Program-made: the position numbers and the translations under genes | Notes under the pieces: generated by a model | The model's database searches: none | Told to the model about the DNA's origin: nothing | What the model saw: only the letters and a program-made list of their open reading frames with translations | Shown: piece by piece, positions 32,119 to 44,910 of the stretch | How the letters are laid out: each line of letters begins with the position of its first letter | How positions within the stretch are numbered: position 1 is the stretch's first letter | Source of the DNA: Molanna angustata | Lineage: Eukaryota; Arthropoda; Insecta; Trichoptera; Molannidae | Reading direction: 5' to 3' | DNA length: 64,000 bases | Assembly (NCBI GenBank): GCA_963576475.1 | Contig: OY754978.1 | Span: 9,546,299-9,610,298 of the forward strand

Positions 32119-33030
32119 AATTGTATGAAATAATGTCGTCACTAAATTCAATTTTTATAAAAATTGTTAAAAAAAGTTTGAGATGTACTACTAAAATGTT
32201 CATATTTTTTATAGAAAATTGTAAATGGTCTAGTTGGGGTGTTTTGGATTTTTTCAATAATTTTTAAACTTTGGAAATATAGGCAGTTAAACATAAATTT
32301 GTCATAAAAAATGATTTCCTTACTGAACAATGTTTGAGAAACTCTGGAACTTTTCCAACTGTCGATTTGTCGTTCTCTTAACATATCGACAAAGTATCAA
32401 CCCAAGACAAGCGATATTTGTATGCACGGTCTATATTTTTCACAGTTTTTCCAACTTTGGAGTCAAAAAACACAAACTTAGAGGTTTCGCAGCATATGTG
32501 TTCTATAAATGGATTCACTCAGAATTCGGAGTACAACTTTTAGTGTGTGTGTGTGTGTGTCCTTATAACTTTTGATCTGCTCAATGCACAGAGCCTTAAA
32601 TTTCAGATTATATACAAAGTTATTGGCCTACAAAACTTTTATACTCAGAATTTTGAATTTTTTTCCAGGGGTTATCAACTTTTGAATTTTTACTTTATTT
32701 TTACATATAGGTATCTCAAAAACCATAGGTATATGCTTACAATCCGGAAAATTGGTATGAGTATAGAAAAATGCAAAATCTCAAATTAATATTTCAAAAA
32801 AATTCCAGTTTCTCAAAATTTTTTTATTGAGAATAACATTTTTGTAACAGCCTATATTTCCAAAGTTTTTAATAATATCGAAAAAAGTCGAAACACTCCA
32901 ACTAGATAATTTAATTTGCTATAAAAAAATATTACCATTGTGGTAGTAGGTACATCTCAAATTTTTTTTTAACAATTTTTATAAAAATTGAATTTAGTGA
33001 CAACATCGTTTCATAAAATTTATCATGGCA
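32119..33030. repeat. ~900-bp element with ~200-bp inverted arms, family V
   Basis: The left arm has GTCGTCACTAAATTCAATTTTTA, TTTGAGATGTAC and CTAGTTGGGGTGTTT. The right arm has the complements near 32880-33010. The interior includes TCGACAAAGTATCAA, GAGGTTTCGCAGCATATGTG and a short GT run. Other copies: 44430-44910 (interior) and 50390-50885 (interior plus right arm). No ORF. Confidence 0.82.
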
Positions 33031-35195
33031 GTATACACTACACAATATCTACGGTGTGTCATTTTGATACTTTAATCTCCAAACAATCTCGATTTGTCGA
33101 TATGTTAAAAGCACTAAATCCTCTTGAACAAATTGACAGTTGGAATATTGTGTTTTCCCTTGTAAATAAAAAAAAAAACATACGAATTTTAAAAGCAACG
33201 ATAGTTTGATCAAATTTTCAATGTACAATTTTTATGCGTGTTAAAAGCGAGTACGGTATGATATCTTTATCCAAGGACGGCTCGTGTCATGTAGAACATG
33301 TCATGTATGTATGTGGAGATTATCCATTCTCAGGAAGGCGTAGCGGTGGTATAAATATTTTATTTATTCCCCTCCCCCAATAGGTGGTAGTTGGTACCGC
33401 TGCCACTGCGGCCTCGATTCTTTGTCTCTTCAACTACATACATACATATATACATACACTGTCCAGAGATGTAATAAAATTGAGAGGTGTGACACATACA
33501 TAGCCACTGTGACTGAGGAACGTTTTTACTCTCCACTACTGTGGAATAGTGGTGTCATGATTTCACAACAATTTCATAGTATTTTTTTACATCAATTTCT
33601 CAATGGGTATCATGTAGAGAGTGCATACTTTGAGTTTCGTTATGATGTTTTTGTGTGTATGCTATATCCTGTATGCCGTACACAAATATGAAAATTTGTG
33701 TCCTCTGTACAGATCAAACTAAAAGGCCAATGAACTTAATATTGATACCATATGTGTGAAGTAGGTACATAAACTTAGAGCTGATTAGTTTTCCATAGAC
33801 AACGGTTCTTTTTTTCTCAATGTTTCTCTATGATTTCATCTGTTAAAACTGAAAAAATGCTCTCACGACATGGAAATTTGAGATATTTTAATTTTGTTTT
33901 AACTATTTATACAATACCAATAATTTTCAAAAAACTGCATTCAAAGTTGGTCAACGTTAAAAGAAAATCATACAACCGTTTGAAAAATTATGTTCATAAT
34001 AATAGATTTTTGTATGAAAAATATATATAACAAGACAATTTTTTTATGTTTGGCAATGTTAAGTTATTCGATTTCATATTGATATTAGAGTGTAATATTA
34101 GCAGGGAAGCTTCATTGTGTAGTGTAGAGTTTAGCATTGGCCACAACCCACTCGTTTTCAAAAGGCAATAAATGTTTCGTCAATGTGACAATTTTTTATC
34201 GACCAGTCTAGATATAATTTGTATTGTTTTCTGCTGTTACAAAATTAATTCGAAAATGTAATAATTAACAAGCTTGGTGAACATCACTGTCAATCGTACT
34301 CGTTTAATTAAACTATAATGGTGTCTATCGGGGGGTTACCTTCACCTAAAGTGTATGCAAATGAAAGGCGTGATTTCTAATAGTAGATATTCCGTAGAAA
34401 CTTTAAAAAGGCACGCCTACTACTAAATCCGACATTTTTTCTGTTATTTGTCAAAGCCGCCACTACTCAGGGTTCACAGTAGCCAATCGATATAACCTGC
34501 TATGGTGTACTTGCACTTTTCCAGCATTTATACTACAACGTTAGTCTAGCGGTAAGGGGCTCTTACTCTTCTACATGTGGTAGTAAAGAAACATGTCTGT
34601 ATATAAAAATTTTTTGAACGAAATAGGCTCACTTTATTAGAGAGAACATCATAGAAGAACAGAATTGTTATCAATTTTTGTGCTTTATTTTGCTACAAAT
34701 CCTTCGATTATGTTACGTCTATGGTATGTACTATCGATTTTTTTTATTTTACTTTGAATGGCGTAAACATATTTTTTTGTATCGGTTATATTTTACATAG
34801 TTTTACAATACGTATCCCAGAGATCCCATATTATTTTAAAAATGTATAAGGTACATAATATGTAGGTTGGTTTCTTTGTTTTGTAATTGAAATGTTTCTT
34901 TTTTTTAATTTTACTCAAAATGTGTGCCCAAAAGGATTGCGAAAAAAATGTTAATATTTTATTCAACCGAAATGAAAGAAATGGTGAAGAAAAATCAGGC
35001 TTAGTGTCAAATCAGGCGTTAACTGTATGGCAAACCAGTGCTAGAAAAAATAAGAATTGCATTTACTAAAGATTGTAATTAAAGGAAAATGTTTTTTTTA
35101 TATAATAACTATTTAGTAAACACTTCCTTGCAACCTGCGCAAGTGTTGATTTTATTGCAATTAACCACCTATTATTAGTCATGTAAAGAATTTTC
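33031..35195. other. AT-rich stretch, no gene seen
   Basis: At 34540-34570, TTAGTCTAGCGGTAAGGGGCTC resembles a tRNA/SINE A box without a B box. Chance frames only. No transposon ends recognised. Confidence 0.45.
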
Positions 35196-35533
35196 ATCGC
35201 ATTATTTTTATTAAAGATCCATAGTCCTGTAATCCCGGGTTCGAATCATTCGTCAATAAATTTCATTTTCCTAGGGGGCAAGTCTAGTCAACCGTCGAAA
35301 TCAAAACCCTCCACGTTTACCCATATCATGGATATAATTATCATATGGAATTCTATACTATGCTAGGATATTAAAGAACTCCATATGATATTTATATCCA
35401 TGATATGGGTAAACATGGAGGGTTTTGATTTCGACGGTTGACCAGACTTGCCCCCTAGGAAAATGAAATTTATTGAGGAATGATTCAAACCCGGGATTAC
35501 AGGACTATGGATCTTTAATAAAAATAATGCGAT
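35196..35533. mobile_element. Long foldback element with a B-box-like motif in each arm
   Basis: Two arms of about 150 bp, ATCGCATTATTTTTATTAAA on the left and its exact complement on the right, are nearly perfect copies of each other in inverse orientation, around a centre at about 35365. Each arm contains CCCGGGTTCGAATCATTC or a close variant (a pol III B-box-like sequence), GGGGGCAAGTCT and CCCATATCATGGATAT. Confidence 0.88.
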
Positions 35534-36439
35534 TAAAAATTAAAAAATATTGGAAAAATACAATAAGTTTATATAATAAAAAAAAATGCTTTTAAGGGTC
35601 ATCGTATGGATGCTTCCACTCCACTAGCCCAAAAGCGTGTGCTAGAGATGCCTTATTTTTCTTTCAATATAAACATTTATTTATTTATCTTTTTGTACAT
35701 TATATAAACAAATATAATGCACACTGGCGGGCTTATTGCAATTGGCAATTTCTTCCAACCAACCAGATTACAAAGTATGATAAAATTATATATGTAAATC
35801 AACAAAAGAATGAGTGAAAAAACAAAGAAAATATACATTACAATAAGATAAAGATTAAAAAAAACATCCCAACAAAAAAAAGATATGCATTATTACAAAA
35901 CTTTTTTCAAATAATCCTGCATTCAAATGCATTCTGAATTCATTATAAAATACATGCATTTTTACGATTATTATTTGTAACAAAGTACGACAAAATAGAA
36001 AACAATTAAAAATATAGCTGGTATCGATCTTCCTGTTAAAACACTCGAAATTACCCACGTGTGTATAGTTTATAGAACAATATTATACATGTATTTACTT
36101 ATTTAAAATAAATGAATAAATGTATATTATTGTTCTATCAAGGTTACTTTGATACATCTCTGGTACAAGTAGTATTAGGTAGGTATAGGTATGTACTCAA
36201 TGTGTGTAGTATGTCGTTTATCAATAAAATAGATACACGACATTCTACTTAGGCATATGTCTATATTTATATCAAACATTATGATGTACCTACACATATC
36301 CAGGTTAAGATATTATCTAACATTATATTACCCTAAGCGTTTTAGATACTTAGATACACACTACTTGAAATTGTGTATACCTTTTAACTTTAACAGACAT
36401 TACTAGACTGATGGTTATAGCTTTGTCCTGATTATTTAA

Positions 36440-36600
36440 AATGATTAATTGAATCAAGAGATAAACGAAGTAGGAATATTGTTTTATTGGAAACAACTGG
36501 GAAATCAGGCAATTACATGACCTACGACTTCATCATCATCGGCAAATTTGGGAAAATATGCTGGATTACTGCGATGGCGAACGTTTTGGAGAAATAGATC
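36440..36600 (+). repeat. Decayed family T fragment
   Basis: AGATAAACGAAGTAGGAATATTG, ACTGGGAAATCAGGCA and ATCATCATCGGC correspond loosely to the arm and interior of the 17.6-kb element. Confidence 0.45.
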
Positions 36601-36685
36601 AAATTATGTTCATTATTTTCTTTGGCCATGCCCATGAGAGAAAGTGAAAGCCTTTAGATATCAGCGATGGTGAGGAGAGATGCAT

Positions 36686-36869
36686 GGGGACAAGTCTGGC
36701 AACATGCGGAATCAAAACCAACCATGTTTACACATATCATGGATATAATTACCTTATGGAGTTCTTTACCTTCTTTAGATATTATAGAACTCCATAAGAC
36801 AATCATATCCATGATGTGGTGGGTAAACATGGGAGGTTTCGATTCCGCCGGTCGACCAGACTTGTCCCC
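36686..36869. mobile_element. Second copy of the foldback family, inserted in LINE sequence
   Basis: GGGGACAAGTCTGG on the left and CCAGACTTGTCCCC on the right bound arms with ATGGATATAATTACCTTATG and its complement, matching the centre of 35196-35533. The B-box outer parts are absent. Confidence 0.82.
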
Positions 36870-37104
36870 AGGAAGGAGACCGAGGGGGAGATCTCCAATG
36901 AAATGGACCGACCAGATCAATGACCAAATCAACTATACAATTAGAGATACGACACACCTTGCTGGAGACAGAGGCCTGAAGGAGCTTTATACGGGGTACT
37001 TGTCGGGGATCACGACCCTCAGTCATGAGGAATACGACGCAGCGAGAAACAGATTTTTATTGCTAGCTCGTTGTCACTTGAAAAGAGGGAGGGGCGATAG
37101 TTGA
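36870..37104 (+). pseudogene. LINE C-terminal tail
   Basis: The plus strand reads GRRPRGRSPMKWTDQIND, DTTHLAGDRGLKELYTGYLS and LLARCHLKRGRGDS, then stop. GR-PRGR-P-KW-D is the usual end of RTE-type LINE ORFs. Only the last ~75 codons remain, directly abutting the foldback element. Confidence 0.65.
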
Positions 37105-37249
37105 AAACAATTTTTATTTGGTTTTACTATTAATATTAACTTGAGGATCATTTAAAAAGCCTCAGTGGGTCAGTATCTGAACCGGGGATCATAGGTTAGC
37201 CATCACTGCTGATATTCATTTTCTGAAGACTGCGAAATATCATGACAAT

Positions 37250-37660
37250 GCAGTTAATGAAAATGATATATTATGCATTTGTACAATCAATGTTAACTTA
37301 TGGTATTATCGCCTGGGGAGAAAAGTTTACAACAAATTTACAACCAATAAACAATAAGCACAGAAATTGATAATTAAAATTATACTTAGAAAAAAGAAAA
37401 TTCCCAACAGAGCATTTTTTTTCAATATTAAAAGTTCCTACACTACTATATATATTGAAAGAAAACATTGATGAAAAAACAATAGTTCGTAACATATAAT
37501 TCTATGGTTCGTAATTAAAAATCAATTGTAGTTGGAAAAATAATAGTCCCACTCTATAATAAAACAATTGCACAACGCCACTATATTTATCTCGGCACTA
37601 TATATATTCAATACTCTCCCAGGCGATATTCATAAAGCTAGCGAAAAACTATAAGTCATT
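37250..37660 (+). pseudogene. Jockey-type LINE RT thumb fragment, heavily decayed
   Basis: QSMLTYGIIAWGEKFTTNLQ resembles the SIL-YGI-AWGG block after the RT palm of Jockey-type LINEs. It is followed by IKIILRKKKIPNRAFFF-type text in a shifted frame and a terminal NYKSFK. Several stops and shifts. Confidence 0.7.
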
Positions 37661-39465
37661 CAAATAAAAACTATATATAATAGTCATAGAATTATAATAT
37701 ACAATTCTATGATAATAGTATAATATAAGAAATTAAATGTCCATTTGTTAGAATTATACTGGAGCCATCGTAAGATGGCGTTTCTGACAGATTGTAATAG
37801 TGTTGTGACACACTTAAAATCATTAACGAAAAAATACAGTTGGATAAATTAGTACCTAACGTAAAAAAAAAGTACTAACGTTTCCACTATAATATGAAAC
37901 CTTGTTGTATTATTATGACAATAAAATAAAAAACGCTATAGTTATATGATGTTTGTATATTCGTACTTACAAAATTTATAACAATATCAATGTCCGAAAT
38001 CCAAAGCCAGGTAAATATCGTAATCACAGCGTGCACAAATTCGTTCTTTCCGTAACAACGTTAAAACAAAACTGTCAAAACTACTTACTATAGAGCAATT
38101 TGAAAAATTATTTGTAAATAATAATTGTCATATTTTGTTTTATAATTTCAAATATATTTGTAAATAATTGTCATCTAGTACTAACCTACTTATTTTAAAT
38201 CGTTTCATTCATTCCACATGTTATTATTTTTTGATATTTTTTTAAGTATTGACATTAAATACTGTTGTTAAGAGAGAAAAAAGACGTTTCTCAACTGAGC
38301 AACCATCGTTTTATTTTCAAATATAATAAATAAGCATTATATATTTACTTCTTCTTTCCCCTTAGCGCTTTGTCCCGTTTCTATCGGGGTACGCTTTGAC
38401 CATGATACTTATATATTTACTAATAGTAAATTTCTAAATACTTAAAAATGTAAAGAAAATTAATTTAATTGATTATATATTATTTTAAAAACTTGAATTG
38501 TTTTTACGATTTAACGTTAGGTTAATTATATTTCGATGTTGCGGGACATCACTACTCTGGCGTTCGCACAATAAAGTATAGCATTTTTCCACCAATGTTT
38601 AGCTGTCATTAATTACGAAACTTCGTGTGAGTCCAAACGTCAAACGCCATCATAAAATGGCCGTACTATAGTTTAGAAATAAGTATTTAATATTTTCCTT
38701 TATTGCATATTTATGTATAATATTTAAATGTTACTCTTGCCCTATACACAAGTCCCTACACTATCAACTAGTCAATAATATTGAATTGTTTTATTTTGTA
38801 TTTCTATTTTTATGTGTAATTTTTTATTTTTCCTGTAAAAAAAATGAAAAAAAAATTTGATTGATGGTCAAACTTTTAACTATTACGATCTATGCTTTTA
38901 AATAATTGGCGGCGGTCAAATTAATAATTTTTCATTTGTGTACCTTTTTTTGTTTTATTATATCATAGTAGTAACAAATGTAATCTTTCTTCCATCCTAT
39001 TTTTCCCAAAGACCTTATATACTAAAGTATACTAAAGTATATAAGGTCTATGTATTTTTCCCTTTCCTTCCCATCACAGGCAAACATACAGTAACTGTGA
39101 ACTATATTTTTATTTATTTTTTGTTGTAATGTAATCGTTTAATGATCATCATCTGTGGACAAAGGTAATTGGTCTGTTTTTTTGTTTAATTCATAGAATG
39201 TATGTTTTATAAGACTGTGTTTGTCCTTTAAATACAATATCAACGAAAGAAAATAAGGTAATCACATCATCATCATAAGCTCGACACCCATAAATGAAAC
39301 TTGACTGAATCCAGAAGTCTCTTCCATTCTTGACTATCACTCGAGACAGAAATAGAATTACCTACTAGTCCAGCGCACTATCCCGCTCTACTACCGAAAC
39401 AACTTACACGACACATTTAACAATAGAATTATTTTTTAAGGATCAATAATAATAACAATAAAAAT
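37661..39465. other. AT-rich stretch, no gene seen
   Basis: It holds a short palindrome around 39015-39050 (ACCTTATATACTAAAGTA with its complement). Nothing else recognised. Confidence 0.45.
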
Positions 39466-39469
39466 AATT

Positions 39470-39775
39470 TACATAGCGCCGTTTAATGATTCAGGATCAT
39501 TCCAAAAGCGCTAATATGCTGTCTTATGTTACTCTAAAGTGCTCTTGCTTTGTGAACTGCGGACATCTGGAGGCAATATATTCCACTTTATAGGACCACT
39601 CACACTAAAGCATCTATCATAGTAATCCACTCTGTTGGCTCTGTCCAACTCCTTTAGGGAGTTGTTACTCTGTGATTCAGAAGACCTGAGTGTGAAATGC
39701 CTCACAGATAGTTCTTTTCTCTGACACAGCTCTTGAATGTATTATGGTGCTAGGTTATTCAAAGCAACTAATCAA
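39470..39775 (-). repeat. LINE 3' tail (L2/CR1-like), same family as 48960-49355
   Basis: The minus strand has AACTCCCTAAAGGAGTTGGACAGAGCC, TGGATTACTATGATAGATG and the end CATTAAACGGCGCTATGTAA followed by ATT-type repeats. The block at 48960-49355 is the same sequence on the plus strand. Decayed frame LKELDRANRVDYYDR. Confidence 0.75.
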
Positions 39776-40002
39776 CAACTAATAAAACAAACCTATTTAC
39801 ATAGAAAAAAATATGACTCCGGTATTTTATTATATACCGGTTTTACTGTCGACATAGATTTATATGACAGAGATTCTCAAGACATTTACATTAAAAGTAA
39901 GTGATTCATTCATGCTATAAAAAAACAAAACGTGTTTTTAAACAATACAATATTCGTAAAGCGCTGTTAAGAGTGCTAATACACAAAAACATCGTTTTTA
40001 GG

Positions 40003-40100
40003 AAAAAATTGTAATCAAATAACTCAAATTATGTTAAACCGTGTACTTCGAAAATTGTAATCAAGTAACTCAAATTATGTTAAACCGTGTACTTCGAAAA
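40003..40100 (+). repeat. Two-copy tandem repeat, ~50-bp unit
   Basis: AATTGTAATCAAATAACTCA, TATGTTAAACCGTGTACTTCG and GAAAA occur twice in succession with one base different. Confidence 0.85.
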
Positions 40101-40212
40101 AATATCGTAAGAACGTCAAATTTTAATAATTTCTTTATTATTGTCGGCACACAGTATTAAAATTTAGCATAAACTCCCCTAAAAATATAATTAAAAATAA
40201 ACTTTTGTTTCA

Positions 40213-40355
40213 TTAATGTTCCGATAAACCGTACGCGACAAACACAGGCATCACCCATTTATATTAAAAAATCTAGTACTTATAATTATTATATTCACTC
40301 ACCTATTCTGAGATTACATAGACTTGGTAATGAGTTTGGTTCTATTCTATATTTT
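40213..40355 (+). repeat. Short dispersed repeat, copy 2
   Basis: Matches 7080-7220 (see there). Confidence 0.7.
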
Positions 40356-40479
40356 GCTTTTTATTTTATATATTTTTTTAATATTTTTGCTTATTCATTG
40401 CTTCATTTTATTCTTGTTGTTTTTTAATTGTACTTATGTATGTATAAATAGAGTGTTTGATGCAGACCAATCCTAGGAT

Positions 40480-40765
40480 TGTGACCCAGATGAAAAAATA
40501 GGGAGGCTGCGATGGGCATGACACGTAGAAAGAATGGGGTAAGAAAGAGTGCCAAAGAGGATCCTGCACACAGAGTCGCAAGGTAGAAGAAGCGTTTGTA
40601 GACCCAAGCTCCGATGCGATGGCTGGATTGCATGCAGCGGGATGCGAAGGCTTTGGTGTAAGGGACTTGAGGGGTGCATGCCAGGATAGAGGGAGATGGC
40701 GTGGAATGCTGGAGGGGCCAAGGATCGCAACGGGCTGTGGAGCCATTGATGATGATGACTTATGT
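40480..40765 (+). pseudogene. RTE-type LINE C-terminal tail
   Basis: The plus strand reads GRLRWA, HVERMG, ERVPKRILHTESQGRRSV and DCMQRDAKALGVRDLRGACQ, with stops where GGA/TGG would be expected. It ends in GATGATGATGA, a short 3' repeat as in RTE elements. Confidence 0.75.
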
Positions 40766-40867
40766 ATGTATTTTACTTTGTGGCTCATAAATCTATTAAT
40801 TAAATTTATAATTATGTAAAAGTCCATTTACGGCGTTTAAATTAATAATTCGAGAAAACACATAAGT

Positions 40868-42016
40868 GGTTTCAATCTTATCTCACAGGGCGGCACCAAA
40901 CTATCAAATTCAATAACCTAAAATCATCTCCCGCTTTTGTAAAATTCGGAGTTCCCCAGGGTTCTGTGCTAGGTCCGTTACTATTTATCTTATACACAAA
41001 AGACATATTTTCAATCATTGACTCCCACGGACTACTCGCACACTGTTATGCGGACGATTGGCAGCTTTACTTTTATTGCACACCAGAAAATGCTCACCAT
41101 CTAAAAACCACAATTTGTAAATGTATCGAAGATATCGGTGTTTGAATGTCAGCAAACAAACTTAAGCTAAACCCAACAAAGACAGAACTACTCTGGACAG
41201 CAACACGCAAACGAAGCCATTTAAAAGACACTTCCCCACTAACTTTCGAAAATTCAGATATTCTTCCCAAATCCTGTGTTAAACTTCTTGGAGTCAAAAT
41301 AGATTCAAATCTAAGCTTTTCAAACCAAATTACCACAGTTACATCTTCTGCTTTCTTTCAACTAAGACGTTTAAAGTCAATCCGAAGGAGTATCCCAATT
41401 GAAGCCATGAAATCTTTGGTAAGCACCTTTGTTGTCTCCCGTTTGGATTATTGTAACGGTATATATGCGAATTTACCAAAGAAAGAAATTAATAAAATTC
41501 AGTCAGTTTTCAATGCTGCAGCCAGAATCATCACTGGAGCATCCAAATTTTCTCACATCTCTCACCATCTTCGCAATCTACATTGGCTTAAAGTCCCCGA
41601 AAGAATTGAATATAAGCTTTGTCTCATAATCTTTAAAGCACTTCGGCGTATAGCTCCTACTTACCTCTCCGAACTGTGCATTCCGCTTTCAATAAATGAC
41701 AGACAATCATCACTTCGTTCAGTTTCTTCATCCATGGTTGGGAAATTAGTTGAAATAAACAGGGTGCACACAACTAATTTCGGTGATCGTGCATTTGCTG
41801 TGGCAGGACCAAATGCATGGAATAAGCTCCCACATACCCTCAGACAAATCGAAAATATATCTTCTTTCAGAAAAAAACTCAAAACGCACCTTTTTCGCAA
41901 ATCTTACCAGAGCCAAAATGATACAACGTAATCAATTTTTCAGCGCCCTTGAGGTGAGATATTCACAAAAACGGCGCTATATAAATTATCCAAATTTATT
42001 ATTTTATTATTATTAA
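40868..42016 (+). pseudogene. L2/CR1-like LINE, RT palm to 3' end, one in-frame stop
   Basis: Starts inside the RT with FQSYLTGRHQTI, GVPQGSVLGPLLFILYTKDI and HCYADD (catalytic box at 41047-41058). Then MSANKLKLNPTKTELLW, CVKLLGVKIDSNLSF, SRLDYCNGIYANLP, QSVFNAAARIITGA and GPNAWNKLPHTLRQI, ending at 41931. The single lesion is a TGA at about 41144 just before MSANKLKLN, where Trp is usual. The 3' UTR ends GGCGCTATATAAAT plus an ATT repeat, the typical L2-type tail. The same tail recurs at 63315-63425. 5'-truncated, recently active family. Confidence 0.92.
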
Positions 42017-42810
42017 TAAACAAATAAAATCAAATGAATGTTTGAGATAATTCTTTTTTAATTTTCATATCAGATTTTTTTTTAAAAAGCAAAAAAATTA
42101 AATCAGATACAAAACTATTTTCATTATCACGCGATAGTTACCCTTAATAACACGAAATTCCGTATGCCTTTGGGGTTTATTGATACATCAAGTTTTCAGT
42201 CATTTAGCCGATTTAGATTTAGCGTGGGTAGCACTATTAAATGATTCAGAAAAGACTTCAGCTCGCTTCCTCTTTAGTCATATTTCAATATAAAATGTCA
42301 ATGTGATACCTTTTTTTTTAATATGTCTACGTAGGGGACGCCAGCTATTAGGATTTGGGTCCATTTTATTCTTCCGAAGAAGCGCACTACGTAGCGTTGG
42401 GAGGGGTTTGCAATCTAGAAATGAGTTTATTAATTCGTTATTAATACCTAGTCAAAATATACTTTAAAAACACATCTGTGTTGATCAGAGTTAATAAAAA
42501 ATGACGTTTTGCAAACGAGAATGCACAATGCACATGAAGCAGGTAACTAGTGAGGTGTAAAACCGACAAGGCTTGTCAGACCAAGAGTCTTGCGGTCTGG
42601 CATAATTTAATAATTTAAAATTGAATAGTAAGCAATTTACTATGTATCTTAGTAAATTGTTTACTTTTTGCTTACATACATATTATATTTAGGTATGCTA
42701 TTGTAATGTCGGGCCTTAATGTAGTGAACCCACGCACATAAAGGGGATTTGTACCAAAATGAAAACAATATTTTTTTATGAATAAAACAAATAATTTGAG
42801 AAGTTTTATT
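42017..42810. other. AT-rich stretch, no gene seen
   Basis: A GC-richer patch (42335-42420, ACGTAGGGGACGCC... ACTACGTAGCGTTGGG) has no readable frame. Nature unknown. Confidence 0.4.
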
Positions 42811-42814
42811 TTTC

Positions 42815-43030
42815 TATTGCTTCTCGGGAATCTAACAGGTAGGTACTATGTAAAATATTCATTTAACACGCACCCAATAACAATTTGCCACATTCTGAAG
42901 ACTTACGATATTTATCGTCTCACAGATCCAGACTGAATACACAATTAAAAACTGTGTCTCCACCTTTAATCGAACCCGGGAACTTTACCTCAGCAGACAG
43001 ATATCCAACCAACTGAACCACGAAAGCCGA
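42815..43030 (-). repeat. tRNA-derived SINE, diverged full copy
   Basis: Ends and body as in the 26.5-kb copies: ATTGCTTCTCGGG at the left, CGAACCCGGG (B box complement) and CAACTGAACCACGAAAGCCG at the right. Confidence 0.9.
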
Positions 43031-43563
43031 CAATATGACATGTATTGACAGGGAGTGAGGGAGTTCGACGTCAGGTATAGATATTTAATTAACTACCTGC
43101 TATCGAAATTTTACTATGAAATGATATGTTTAATGGTTTGTTGTAATTAATGACCTTAAAGAGATTTTTTTGTAAAAGTTGTATGACTAGAAAGATCAAG
43201 ACCGAGACCGGGGTGGTCTTGACCTCGTATTTACCCATTACTAGGACTATACGAGGAAATAATTTATTTTCCAAGTTATATACCCAATCATGATTTATAC
43301 ATATTATCTTAAATACAACAAGGATATTTTCAAATAATTAGTTCTTAGACAGCCAAAGTCGCGTTTCGTGGAATATATTTTGTAATCTTTGCATCACCGA
43401 ACATTCTAGAACTTTGATGTCATTGACCGTTAAAGCAATTCATTTATTTCATTTATATATAAACAAGATTACAAAGGCGGGTTTAGTGCCATATGGCAAT
43501 CTCTTAAAAGGAACGTATATCCTCCAGTAAATTCGGTACAATAGTAGGTACATTATATTTTAC

Positions 43564-43770
43564 AATACTTCGTGGGCAACTTACAGTTACTGTGTCAAAT
43601 ATTAATTTAACACGCACCCAATAACAAGTTACCACATTCTGAGACGATATTAATCGTCTCACAGATCCAGCCTAAAAATACAATTACAGCTGTATCCCCA
43701 CCGGGAATCGAACCCGGGACCTTTGGATCAGCAGTCAGATACCTAACCAACTGAGCCACCAAGGCCAACA
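43564..43770 (-). repeat. tRNA-derived SINE, full copy
   Basis: Same family: AACACGCACCCAATAACAAG, CACCGGGAATCGAACCCGGG and CAACTGAGCCACCAAGGCC. Confidence 0.92.
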
Positions 43771-43869
43771 AGGGTTATTTTCAAAACAACAGCGAGACTA
43801 ATAAACCCATCGATAATATTATTATGTATTTCGTTCATCTATAGCACAAAGCATTTATACTTAGTTTAT

Positions 43870-44040
43870 ACACACCCAATAATAAATTACCACATTCTGA
43901 TACTAGGTATAATTATCGTCTCACAGATCCAGCCTGAAAACACAATTAAAAACTGTGTCTCCACCGGGAATCGAACCCGGGAATCGAATCAAACTTTGAC
44001 TCAGCAATCAGATAACTAACCAACTGAGTCACGAAGGTAA
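43870..44040 (-). repeat. tRNA-derived SINE, 3'-truncated, with small internal duplication
   Basis: ACACCCAATAATAAATTACC, GGGAATCGAACCCGGGAATC (a short duplication at the B box) and CCAACTGAGTCACGAAGG. Lies 100 bp from the previous SINE in the same orientation. Confidence 0.88.
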
Positions 44041-44084
44041 CATAGTTATATTATTTGAGAAAAATAAGTATGGAATCGGATAAC

Positions 44085-44400
44085 ATTGAAAGAAAATCTA
44101 GTCCAAGAGATAGTAACGTTTTCGATAAATCATTTTTTTACTTTTTTTTTTATATTATCTTTTATATTGAATATAGGTGTGATAAGGTAAGTCTGGCACC
44201 TGGGAGTTGTTGCGTTTGCATCATCCAGTGCACGTTCAGGATGCACATGTGCATCCTCTTTATAGGTAAAAATTGCAGATTATAACATTATTTCAATTAT
44301 AATTTGAACTTGATTGTTATTTGTACCTATAATATGCGTCCGTTTGTAAAATATGTACTAACTGATACTAAAATATGTAAACAAAAAAATTTAATATGTA
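44085..44400 (+). repeat. Dispersed element family U, left part
   Basis: AAGTCTGGCACCTGGGAGTTG and TGCATCCTCTTTATAGG match 25140-25300. Confidence 0.7.
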
Positions 44401-44429
44401 AACTGTTCGTTGCCCGAGAAGCTACATAA

Positions 44430-44910
44430 TCCAACTGTCGACTTGTTCAAGAGATTTTTTTTTAACATATCGACAAAGTATCAAGCCAAGATACGCGAGA
44501 TTTGTATGTTAGGTCTATATTTTTCACGTTTTTTCATTTTTGAAGTCAAAAAACACCATGTTAGAGGCTTCGCAGCATATACCTATGCTCTGTATATTGA
44601 ATTACTCAGAATTCGAAGTAGAATATTTAGTGTGTCTGTGTGTGTGTCCCCTTATAACTTTTGTTCGCTCAATACACAGAACCTAAAATTTCAGAATATA
44701 TAGAAAGTTACAACACTTTTATACTCACCTGCCTATAAAACTTTTATACTCAGAATTTCGATTTTTTAATTTTTACTTTATTTTTCCATATATCTCAAAA
44801 ACCATAAAAGCTAGAACGCTGAAAATTGGTATAAATATAGACAAATACAAAATCTCATTTTTTTTAATTCCAGTGTTTCTCAAACATTTTTTATTAAGAA
44901 AAACATTTTT
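44430..44910 (+). repeat. Family V element, interior copy
   Basis: TCGACAAAGTATCAAGCCAAG, GAGGCTTCGCAGCATATAC and CCCCTTATAACTTTTG match the interior of 32119-33030. The left edge is fused to a SINE tail scrap (GTTGCCCGAGAAGCTACATA at 44410). Confidence 0.8.

Noticed and set aside
32540..32562. GT microsatellite as a separate element
   Set aside because: It is an internal part of family V, present in its other copies too.
34540..34600. Independent tRNA or SINE from TTAGTCTAGCGGTAAGG
   Set aside because: Only an A-box-like sequence; no B box within the needed distance.
40408..40827. Minus-strand frames of up to 139 codons
   Set aside because: Shadows of the RTE LINE tail that reads on the plus strand.
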